A DNA stretch of 64,000 nt from Carallia brachiata. Taxonomy: Eukaryota > Streptophyta > Magnoliopsida > Malpighiales > Rhizophoraceae. Position numbers and translations under genes: made by a program. The notes beneath the pieces are model-generated. The model saw nothing but the letters and a program-made list of their open reading frames with translations. It was not told where the DNA came from and did no database searches. The stretch is taken from NCBI GenBank assembly GCA_021464245.1, contig JADCRB010000016.1, positions 2,787,138-2,851,137 on the forward strand. The letters run 5' to 3'. Positions 55,837 to 64,000 of the stretch are shown here, piece by piece (the first letter of the stretch is position 1; each line of letters starts with the position of its first letter).

Positions 55837-55918
55837 CGAAAGTCGTTGCCGTGTGCTGCAGAAGTCGTTACCGTGTGCTGCAGAAGTCGTTACCGTGTGC
55901 TGCCAAAGTCGTTGCACC
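55837..55918. repeat. 22-bp tandem array
   Basis: Units at 55837, 55859, 55881 and a partial at 55903 (plus: CAGAAGTCGTTACCGTGTGCTG). It lies 18 bp beyond the homeobox stop codon. Confidence 0.9.
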
Positions 55919-55935
55919 TTATCTTGTCGGCCGTC

Positions 55936-56547
55936 CTAGCGAGGCCCAAGGCGCAGCTCCAAGTCAAGCTCGGCCTCGTCTGGTGGGCCGATGATGTTGA
56001 CACCGCTTTCCGGCTGGTTGATGCTGCCGGAATATTCTTGAAAGAGAGGCAAAATTTCGCCGGAATGACTCCTATGTGCTAGAAAAATTCCTCCTAGACT
56101 TAAGTATCTAGGAGGGATGAACCCTTGGCTGACTCCGTAAGACCACCAGGACCAGCATGCATTCTCCCATGGGCTACGACTTTGATGAACATACCGTGGA
56201 GAGACCATTGCAGTGGAAGAACTCGGACCTGCTTCATTTGAGGGCGAAGCTGTACTAGTGGGATTTACTATCGGAACGACAGACTGTTCTTTGGAAGAAG
56301 CAGTTCTCAGTGCTGGTTTCTTTCTGCTTCTCTGATTCTAGAACCAATAAAACACATTTTTTCCTTCGATTGCCCCTAGCGGGCGCAATCGTGAGACAAG
56401 TTGGTAAATTTGAGATGCATTAGGAATAATACCTCCATTGTTGTGGAAGACTTCCTCCAAAATTTGCAGTTGTGCCATGGTCGGTTGCCACATTGTGCGG
56501 GGTGACCTTTCTTCTCCCTTGTCTTGAGGTTCTACAACTGGTTCCAT
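55936..56547 (-). CDS. WUSCHEL-type homeobox protein (HD, WUS box, EAR) carried by Tat element 2; one nonsense codon
   Basis: ATG at 56547, stop TAG at 55936-55938: 203 codons interrupted once, by TAG at codon 70 where element 1 keeps CAG (Gln). Homeodomain spans residues 17-77: W20, P22, Q46-I47, L54, IEGKNVFYWF (60-69), then N71 and RSRKK. The FHNNGGIIP loop (34-42) has the same length as the YNN loop of WUS, one residue longer than in most WOX proteins. ILPLF (165-169) matches the WUS-box core TLPLF, preserved exactly in element 1. LDLELRL (194-200) is an EAR motif that recruits TOPLESS-type corepressors in plants. No introns are seen, suggesting capture from spliced RNA. The homology is strong; expression and function are unknown. 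Confidence 0.85.
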
Positions 56548-57100
56548 CTTTCTTGTGGCAGAGGAGCAAAGGTCTTGGTATGTGGTGAAGATCGGTTGAG
56601 ACTGATGCTGAGTTTCAGACTCAAACCCTCCGTTGCTTTTATATTTTTGGGCCGTTCACAGTTTATACTCATGCGGGCCAGGAGTTGGATTGGATTTTGA
56701 ACTTGGGTTCTGGACTGTGTTTGGAATTTGGAATTTTTGGCTTTTGGGTTTTGGATTGGATTTGGGTCGAGTGTTTGGGCTTCTAGACTTGGATTTTTGG
56801 ACTTGGGTCGAGTGTTTGGTTTTGGATTTGAATTTTTGGATTTGGGTTGAGTGTTTGGGTTTTGACTTTGAATTGGGCTTAAGTGTTTGGGTTTGGACTT
56901 TCGCTTGGTCTTTCAGATCGGGACTTCGTAATTTTTTTTTTCTATTTTTTTTTTATTTTTTTTTCTTTTTTCTATTTTTTTATTTTTTTCTTTTTTCTAT
57001 TTTTTTTTTATTTTTCTATTTTTTTTTGATTTTTTTTTCTATTTTTTCTATTTTTTTTTAAACATATTTACACATAATACTGTTTCAGAAATTTACCATT
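56548..57100 (-). other. Low-complexity spacer with about 40-bp repeats
   Basis: 56690-56930 (plus) is rich in GGATTTGGG/TTTGGGTTTTGG, with GGGTCGAGTGTTTGG-like words recurring at 56764, 56805 and 56844, period about 40. 56930-57060 is T-rich. The homologous spacer is in element 1. Confidence 0.7.
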
Positions 57101-58363
57101 GATCGGGCCGATTCGGACGCCTTCTTGGTCTGACAGCATGTAAGCGTTGTGAGTGTAGGCCTCCTGCACTAAGTATGGCCCGTCTCATTTGGAAGTAAGC
57201 TTGTCACCAGGCCGATACTTCATGTTGATGGGCCGTCGCACTGCAAGAACAAGGTCTCCAACTTGAAAAGATCGAGGGCGGACCCTGCGGTTGAACGTGT
57301 TGGTGAGCCGAGCTTGGTAGCACTCAAGTTGCTGTTGTGCTTCGAGCCTCCTTTCATCTATAGGGCTTCTAACTCATCCAGACGTAGGCGAGCATTCTCT
57401 TCCTGTGTGAGTCCTTCCAGAACAGCCATGCGCAGGGATGGAATCTGTGTTTCCAACGGCAGTATTGCTTCGACACCGTAGACAAGTGAGTATGGCGTCG
57501 CCTGTGTTGGAGTCCGGTAAGTTGTAAGCCCATAATGCCTCCGGAATTCTGTCATGCCAATCTCTTTTGGATTTAGAGACTACCTTTCGCAACAGGTTGC
57601 ATAAGGTCTTGTTGAATGCTTCGGCCAAGCCATTTGCTGGGGCATTGTACATGGATGACTTGTACTGCTTGAACTTGAACTTCTCGCAGAGCTTGTCGAT
57701 TAAGCTGTTGTAGAACTGCTTACCATTATCAGTGATGATGAATCGAGGGACTCCATAGCGATAGATCAGCTGAGTCCGGATGAAATTGGCAACATGCTCC
57801 TTCTTTACCTCTCTAAGTGGAATGGCTTCAGCCCATTTTGAGAAGTAGTCGGTTGCTGCGAGGATGTACAGGTGACCCAGGGATGACTTTGGCAAGGGCC
57901 CCACTAAGTCGAGACCCCAAGCTTCAAAGGGCCAGGATGAGACAGTTGGATGCAGTGGCTCCGGTGGTTGATGTATGTAATTGGCATGAAATTGACAAGC
58001 TTGACAAGTTTTAGCAAACTCAATTGAATCACGTACCATGGTTGGCCAGTAGTATCCCATCCTTCTGAGTTGGAAGTGCAACTTAGGCCCTGATTGATGT
58101 CCGCCACAAACACCAGAATGTGCTTCAGTGAGAGCCTGTTTTGCCTCTTCATTGCCTAGGCAACGAAGTAAAACTCCATCAAAAGACCTTCGATACAGAG
58201 CATCCTTGAGATATATGGGGAGCTCGTCGTTGAATTTCTGTCTTATGACGACGATCTTCAGGCAGCTTCCCGTGCTGTAAATAGTCAATGATTGGTTGGC
58301 GCCAATCTTCGTCCTCCGCGAGACGTATAGATACAGCGTTGGCTGCTGTAGTTTCTTCATCAT
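57101..58363 (-). pseudogene. Integrase of Tat element 2
   Basis: Largely open from 58363 to 57374. The zinc-binding end is EAHSGVCGGHQ ... CQACQFHAN. The core has LDLVGPLPKSSLGHLY (D), FIITDNGKQFYNSL (D) and NGLAEAFNKTL (E). A one-base shift near 57530 moves into the C-terminal frame (TPYSLVYGVEAILPLE, then GLTQEENARLRLDELEAL). The complete D-D-E set distinguishes it from element 1, where this segment is deleted. The shift and upstream disruptions make it inactive as a polyprotein. Confidence 0.88.
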
Positions 58364-59581
58364 CCTTTTGTGGCACTATCCATTTCTGGCATACGGCAAC
58401 AACTGTAGCCTGGATTTCTGACTTTGCAAGAGAAGTGGCCAGGTTAGCCAACGCGTCTGCCTGAGTGTTTTCTCGTCGAGGCACATGCTCCAAGGTGATG
58501 CTTTCAAATTCATCCATTAGCTGTCGAGCACGTTGATGGTAAGGCGCAAGATCCTCTTTCTTCACGTCATACAATCCTGTAAGTTGGTTGATGACGAGCT
58601 GGGAATCTCCATGGACTTCTATAGTTGGAATCTTCATATCGACAGCCATTTGAAGACCAATGATCAAAGCCTGGTATTCAGCAACATTATTTGAACATAA
58701 CTCACCGAGAATGATAGCATATGGTAGTATTTGTCGTTGAGGAGTGACAAACACTATGCCAGCACCAGCACCATCACGCCTTGCTGCACCATCAAAGAAC
58801 ATCGTCCATGGTGGTAGTGTCTCAATGTAAAAGACCTCTTCATCTGGAAGATCATCTGTGAACTCCCAATCTGACGGAACAGGGTGATCTGCAAGGAAGT
58901 CTGCTAGGCTTGTCCTTTGACTGCTTTTTGAGGCACGTAGACAATGTCGTAGCTTTGTAGGATTACTGCCCACTTGGCAAGTCGTCCTGACAAGATTGGT
59001 CTAGATAAGATATATTTGACAGGATCAGCTCTGGCAATGAGACGTACCGTGTGAGCTTGCATGTAGTGCCTCAGCTTGTCAATGGCAAAGAACAGTGCTA
59101 GACATGTCTTTTCAATGGGCGAATAACTCAGCTCCGGACCATTTAGTGTTCTGCTCAAGTAGTACAGGGCAACTTCCTTTCCCTGCTCATTTTCCTGTGC
59201 AAGCAAGGCTCCCAAAGATCTTTCCTGCGCTGCAATGTAGAGAATCAACGACTTTCCTTGAATTGGAGCTCCTAGGACCGGTGGATTGGAAAGGTACTTC
59301 TTTATGCTCTCAAAGGCTTTGCTGCAAGCTTCGTCCCACTCGAAGTTGACATCCTTCTTCATCAACCGATGGAAAGGTTGACATCTCCCAGCTAAATTGG
59401 AGATGAAACGGCGAATGTAGGCCAGCTTTCCTTGTAGACTTCGCAGCTCGTGCAGGTTTTTAGGTTCAGGCATCTTTTGAATTGCCTCAACCTTTGACTG
59501 ATCAACTTCGATTCCACGATGGCGCACGAACCCAAGAAACTTTCCTGATGTGACACCGAATGCGCACTTGAGAGGGTTCAT
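58179..59581 (-). pseudogene. Dual RNase H of Tat element 2
   Basis: First domain (59581-58904): KKDVNFEWDEACSKAFESI, KSLILYIAAQERSLGALLA, SYSPIEKTCLALFFAID. The frame shifts near 58940, then the archaeal-type domain (58973-58179) has WTMFFDGAARRDGAGAGI, NNVAEYQALIIGLQMA, VHGDSQLVINQL and RRENTQADALANLA, with all acidic residues kept. It sits between RT and integrase as in the Tat clade. Confidence 0.9.
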
Positions 59582-60216
59582 TTTGAGCTGATGCCCGAAG
59601 TCTTTCGAACACTGTCTTGAGATCCTCGAGGTGGTCTTTGCGCTTCTTAGTCTTTACAACTAAGTCATCAACATAACATTCTACAATCTTGTGCAGCATG
59701 TCATCAAAAATTTTTTGCATAGCACGTTGATAAGTGGCGCCAGCATTTTTCAATCCAAACGGCATAACTTTGTAGCAGTATATACCTTTTGGGGTGCGGA
59801 ATGCTGTCAACTCCTCGTCTTCTGGTGCCATTCTGATTTGGTTATAGCCTGAAGAACCATCCATGAAGGACAATGCTTCGTGACCCGTTGTTGCATCGAC
59901 TGTGATCTCCGTTATGGGCAATGGAAAGTCATCTTTCGGCAGGCCTGTTAAGATCTCGAAAATCAACACATACCCTCAACTGTCCATTCTTCTTTCTTAC
60001 TGGGACAATGTTGGCAATCCACGTTGGGTAGGTGACCTCTCGGATGAAGCCAGCATTGATCAGCTTGTTCACCTCCTCCTCGATTTGTGGAATGAGTTCC
60101 GGGCGGAACCGTCGTTGTGGCTGCTTGACAGAACGAACACCCTTCTTTACTGCTAGACGATGCACCGCAATTTTTGGGTCAAGTCCAGGCATTTCTTTGT
60201 AACTCCATGCGAACAC
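59502..60216 (-). pseudogene. Reverse transcriptase of Tat element 2
   Basis: FAWSYKEMPGLDPKIAVHRL through NGQLRVCVDFRDLNR, then (after a frameshift near 59945) FMDGSSGYNQIRMAPEDEE and CYVDDLVVKTKKRKD with the YVDD catalytic box. A second shift near 59570 leads into RNase H. Otherwise close to full sequence and better kept than in element 1. Confidence 0.9.
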
Positions 60217-61005
60217 GTCCCTGTATTGACTTAATACCTGAACATATTCTTGCTCTTCTTCTGCAGTAAGTAAAGCACTTACAAATGTAGGTCGGGGATC
60301 TTCCGGAGAGCCAAGATTGACCTCCTTGAGTTCATCAACAGTTGCCCACCATCTTCAAGTTCCGGGGGAGCCCTCTTCTTCACTTCACCTCGATGAGTCA
60401 GACTCAGCCTCCTCGCTAATTGTGACATGAAATGCAGAACCTCTGACTTCACCTTCTTTGTTTGACTGGATAAGCCTGTCTTGTTTGGTGGTGGTGGTGA
60501 TGGCACGTGCATCAGCTGCTCGGCTTCGGCTCTTTAGCGTGATCCGCACAGGTGACTTCTCCTGATAGCCTAAGCCAGGTCGGGACTGTGATGTTTGAGA
60601 AGCGGCGCCATGTGTGGACGGCAGCGTACCCATTGTGCTCGGGTTTGAAAAGTCATAGCCCGCCTTTGCCAAAAGCTTGTATGCATTAGGATCAAATCCT
60701 TCATGTGTTCTTCTTTCTGGAAGTGAGCCGCCTTCGACTGCCCCCGTGTGTGGTTTGACGAAGCCTTTTAATGGTTTTGAGACAAAACCGGCTCAATCTT
60801 TGGTATCGGCAGAGTGTAAGTCTCCTTCAGGTTGTGCAGCTCCTTTGTTTGGGTTGGCTATGACCTTGCTCCTGTTTAAGATCAATACAATAAGAGAAAG
60901 GGGGTTGACCTTCTGAGCGTCGTGACTTGGCACATAGCGTAGGACTGGAGTGGAGCTTGAAGATGCAACATCCTTCGGACGAGTTCAGCAGGCTGTGGCA
61001 GCTTT
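60217..61005 (-). pseudogene. Protease-RT linker of Tat element 2
   Basis: Linker with FSNPSTMGTLPSTHGAAS, RITLKSRSRAADARAITT and ISEEAESDSS in mixed frames, matching 44103-44890. No catalytic residues known. Confidence 0.6.
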
Positions 61006-61530
61006 TCATTTGTTGGAGCCTGGGTTGGCATTGGCAGGTTCTTCGACAGCTTTTCCCTTTTTGTGGATGCCCCCAGTCCAAGTAGCTTTTGATGGAATGA
61101 TCTCCGGATTGTCTGTGTCGGTGTAGAAGACTGCATCCGCCAAATGTGATTCAGCATCATCGAACGGCTTTAAGTCAGCATTGACCTTTTGAACGCCACC
61201 ATTGTAGTACTTGAAACACTGATGCAGGCTTGAGAGCACAACTCCATTTCCATGAATCCACGGTCGTCCTAGCAACATCTTATATGTGGTACGTGCATCA
61301 ATCACGTGAAATAGAGTGCTAGAAGTGAGATTACCGATAGTTAGCTCCAAGCGAATCATCCCAATTGCTTTTTGTCCTCCTTGATTAAAGCCATGAATCA
61401 TCAAGCGGCTGTCTGATAATTCATCAATGCCGATGCCGAGCTCCTTTATGGTGGATTTTGGGATAATATTGACTGCTGAACCATCGTCGATCAGAATACG
61501 TCGGACCTTCTGTTCTCACATAGCCTGATA
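61006..61530 (-). pseudogene. Protease of Tat element 2
   Basis: The minus strand gives a site of DGS type around 61470, then MMIHGFNQGGQKAIGMIRLEL, SSTLFHVIDARTTYKMLLGRPWIHGNG, the retropepsin ILG/LLGRPW end typical of Tat. Unlike element 1 the Arg of LLGRPW is intact. Ends with a stop at 61006. Confidence 0.8.
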
Positions 61531-63529
61531 CATACAGCGGCCGATTGTGGGGTTTGGACCCCAGCAGGAGATCCTCATCTGAAAATGAGATAGCAGAGTA
61601 ACATCCGACGTGATTTTGGTCCGTCTGTTGCTCCGCTGAGTTAGAATCATTGATGGCTGAGATTCAGCTGAGGTCTGGAGAGTATTGCTGACTTGATTTT
61701 GCCACACTTCTGTTGATTGCAAAGCTATAAACAGCTGAGGGTTAGCGAGAAGGGTTTGGAGAGCTTCATATACCTTCTCCGTTGTCGACTTTTTGTTGTC
61801 GAGCGGCTCCTCCTTACGGTGTGTCACCTCTGATGGTTTTGAAGTGATGGTGGTCTGGTTTGCAGGTTAGCCTTCCTGGTCCAGAATGATTTTATTCTGG
61901 CTTTTGAGCTTCATGATTAGCTCCTTCAGGACGAAACACTTCTCGTTGGATGACTTACTATCCGGTGATATTTGCAGAATCTTGGATCGCTGACTCGATC
62001 CTTTTCATTCGGCCGCTTGCACTCTGGGAGTTCGATCAGCTTCGCCTCCAAGTTGTTCAAGAATGTCGGGGACGTCTGAGTCGGGGAATGGATACTGCTT
62101 CTGCTCCAGCTCTCGCAATGTCACCTTCCGCCTTTCCTGTTGTTTTGGCTGAGTTATTTGGGTCGGAGGATTTACCTTGGCTTTGCGCCCACTTTTACTG
62201 GTGCGGCTTCAACAGTCATCACTTTCCTTTTCCTTTTCCGGAGCTGTTGGGTTTCTTAATCTCCCTTCTGCCCCCTTGCTGGTCCAACTGGATGGGAACC
62301 GTGCCTCCGGAAGTTGGATGCTTATCTCCATATCATGTGCGCGGGTCGCCAGTTCTTCGAAAGTTCGGGGTTTGACACCCTGCAGGATGTATAACAGCTC
62401 CCAATGCATTCCCTGGATGCACATCTCTACGGCAGAAGTCTCCGTCAGGCGATCTTTGCAGTCCAAGCTGAGGGCACGCCATCTGTTGATGTATTCGACA
62501 ACGGGCTCTCCTTTCCTTTGTTTGGTGCTGGTAAGCTCCATCATACTTACCGTCCTTCGAGTGCTGAAAAATCTGTTGAGGAACTCTCGTTGTAGCTGTT
62601 CCCAACTGTCGATCGATTCTGGTTCAAGATTTATGAACCAGGTGAAAGCGGTCTCCCTGAGTGAACGAACAAACTGCTTCACCAAGAGATCTCCATAAGT
62701 CCCTGCGTTGTTGCAGGTTTCAACGAAGTGGGCGATGTGCTGTTTGGGATCGCCTCGTCCGTCGAATTGTTGAAATTTGGGCGGCTGGTAGCCCAAGGGC
62801 ATGTTGAGACTTTCGATCCGTCTGGTGTACGGTTTGACGTACATCTGTGATCCTTGGAAGGATGTAGCTTGTTGCAGTCGGATCGTATTGGCTATCATTT
62901 CCTGCAATTGTTGAACAGATAGCGAAGCTATAGAATTTGAGGGTGGCAGCTGTGTAGAACTACCTGGTCGCTTTTCTGCAGGGAAGACGTCGGCTGGTGT
63001 GGCTTCTGGAGTGAAACCGGGTGGATATGGTTGCTCCTCGCGGATTTCGGGATCAACTTGGATCGGGGCTTTTCCTTTGAGAGCTGCGATCTGTTGATCT
63101 TTTTCCTCCACGACTCTGATCAGCTGTAAAATTTTGTTCTCCAATTCTGAAATCTTTCCTCTGTGCTGGTTGTGTTGGTCATCATGACGGCAACAGATGA
63201 GGCTCCGGGAAAGACTGGGGGAAAACTCTTCTGATTCTTCTGTGGATCTCTACGAATGAGTTGGATTTGTTGAGCAGGTTCGTCGTGTTGCCCCCGACTT
63301 CGATCGGGGTGGGTGATCGACTCCTCCATGCGGCAAGAGAGTCAGGGGAGAGATCCTGTTGTGCGAGCTGTGGACTCTCCATTTCGACATTTTGTCGGGT
63401 TTGGACGGCAAGAAATTGTGTCCGTCCCCGGGTTTCTGGACCTGCGTACCCAGGTAGGGTAGTTGATGCAGGCAATGGAGCCGTTGCCTTCTTTTTTGTG
63501 GCAGCAGTTGTACTCCTTTTCGGTGCCAT
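61516..63529 (-). pseudogene. Gag of Tat element 2
   Basis: ATG at 63529 (MAPKRSTTAATKKKA). A frameshift near 63200 separates the N-terminus from the main part 63144-62209, which has the coiled coil ENKILQLIRVVEEKDQQIAAL, QPPKFQQFDGRGDPKQHIAH and the capsid-like FVRSLRETAFTWFINLEP and REFLNRFFSTRRTVSMMEL. A shift near 62205 and stops (for example near 61868) follow before the knuckle region. The plus-strand frames opposite it are shadows. Confidence 0.88.
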
Positions 63530-63540
63530 GTGCTGAACAC

Positions 63541-63745
63541 CTGTAAATTTTTTTTTTTTTTTTTTACTTTTTACTTTTTTACTTTTTACTTTTTTACTTT
63601 TTACTTTTTTTTACTTTACTTTTTTTTTTACTTTTTTTTACTTTTTTTTTTACTTTTTTTTTCTCTCGGCTCCCCTTTTACCTCTTTTTTTTTTTAGGAA
63701 CAAGAGATGGGAGGTGAAGTTGTCCCACCGAGCGTGCCAAAAATT
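63541..63745 (-). repeat. (TTTTTAC)n-type microsatellite leader and primer-site region
   Basis: Plus-strand T-runs separated by AC at 63550-63660. Next to the LTR the minus strand reads TTTTTGGCACGCTCGGTGGG, the primer site; the matching tRNA is not assigned. Confidence 0.75.
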
Positions 63746-64000
63746 TGTAAGGCGTAACTTTCGAGCCTAAAACAATTAAACTCAAAAATACAAAAATAAA
63801 TTACAAAAAAATTGTAAAGTAAAAGAAAATTTACGTGGGGTCGATCTCCGTAGATCCTCCGATTAGTGTTCCTTTTTTGACTCCGTCAAGGGCTGCACGA
63901 GCTTGATCTTGACAGAAATAATTTCCACCGTTTTTCTTGAACTGGATAGACTGAAACTGTCTGATTTGGACGTTTTGACTACGTTTAGGAACCGTAGAGA
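63746..64000 (-). repeat. 5' LTR of Tat element 2, cut by the window edge
   Basis: Plus strand starts TGTAAGGCGTAACTTTCG and aligns with 54339-54605; the rest, with the TATA region, lies outside the window. Confidence 0.88.

Larger units (their letters stand above)
54339..64000 (-). mobile_element. Tat-lineage Ty3/gypsy element 2 with homeobox cargo (continues past window)
   Basis: Minus-strand element with 3' LTR at 54339-55008 and the 5' LTR entering at 63746 and leaving the window. It retains more coding than element 1, including the whole integrase. Overlapping parts of its LTRs (about 255 bp) differ at about nine positions and three small indels, suggesting a younger insertion. Right target duplication is outside the window. 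Confidence 0.92.

Noticed and set aside
56338..56340. Programmed TAG readthrough in the homeobox frame
   Set aside because: Element 1 has a sense CAG at this codon, so a decay mutation is the simpler explanation.
62177..62698. 173-codon plus-strand frame opposite Tat gag
   Set aside because: It is antisense to well-supported gag motifs, not preserved at the same length in element 1 (42416-42658), and has no recognisable domain.
1..64000. CRISPR arrays, rRNA or tRNA genes, endogenous pararetrovirus
   Set aside because: None seen: the tandem repeats lack a spacer structure, no cloverleaf with both boxes was found, and all reverse transcriptases sit in LTR or LINE contexts.

Overview
This looks like a gene-poor, repeat-packed stretch of a flowering-plant (probably eudicot) nuclear chromosome. 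The evidence is spliced plant-type exons, an ent-copalyl diphosphate synthase relic, plant LTR-retrotransposon lineages (chromovirus, Tat with archaeal-type RNase H, Ty1/copia), L1-like LINE pieces, tRNA-like SINEs and several MITE types. I found no rRNA, tRNA, CRISPR or bacterial features. No intact ordinary host gene is present. Host-derived coding sequence is limited to one terminal exon near the left edge, a diterpene-synthase pseudogene, and gene fragments carried by transposons.

Layout. 1-2439: a terminal exon with an acidic tail, then the end of a CACTA transposon holding a Tourist-like MITE. 4560-7384: 3' part and LTR of a Tat/Athila-type element. 7385-9823: 5' half of a Ty1/copia element (minus strand). 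12372-12596: ent-CPS pseudogene (minus). 12813-19465: complete but dead chromodomain Ty3/gypsy element with matching 373-bp LTRs and a CTAAG target-site duplication (TSD). 19823-22409: a long-inverted-repeat, Pack-MULE-like element carrying two exons of a plant gene, itself holding a SINE and a MITE. 23590-27660: LINE reverse transcriptase split by a young gag-only, TR-GAG-like element (23898-26779, TSD CCTCT). 28237-33359: non-coding LARD with 627-bp LTRs (TSD GTTAG). 33484-40508 and 50233-54338: diverged copies of one repeated unit, each hit by different insertions. 40509-50231 (plus) and 54339-64000 (minus, running off the window): two copies of one Tat-lineage Ty3/gypsy family, with a related solo LTR at 51372-52153.

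The most striking feature is in the two Tat elements. Between pol and the 3' LTR, both carry a transduplicated WUSCHEL-type homeobox reading frame. It has a WOX homeodomain with the WUS-length loop and an NVFYWFQN helix 3, then a WUS-box-like TLPLF/ILPLF motif, then an LDLELRL EAR repression motif. In the minus-strand copy the 203-codon frame is broken by a single TAG. A 22-bp tandem array and a second small conserved frame (82 codons, with its own TATA-like stretch) follow. The cargo sits at the same place in two diverged copies, so it belongs to the family and has moved with it.

Other cargo: the gag-only element carries a zinc-knuckle plus RS-rich frame resembling plant SR splicing factors, and the Pack-MULE-like element carries a fragment of a SAP-like gene. 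Many inactivating mutations look like C-to-T decay at CpG or CHG sites, as expected of methylated, silenced transposons.
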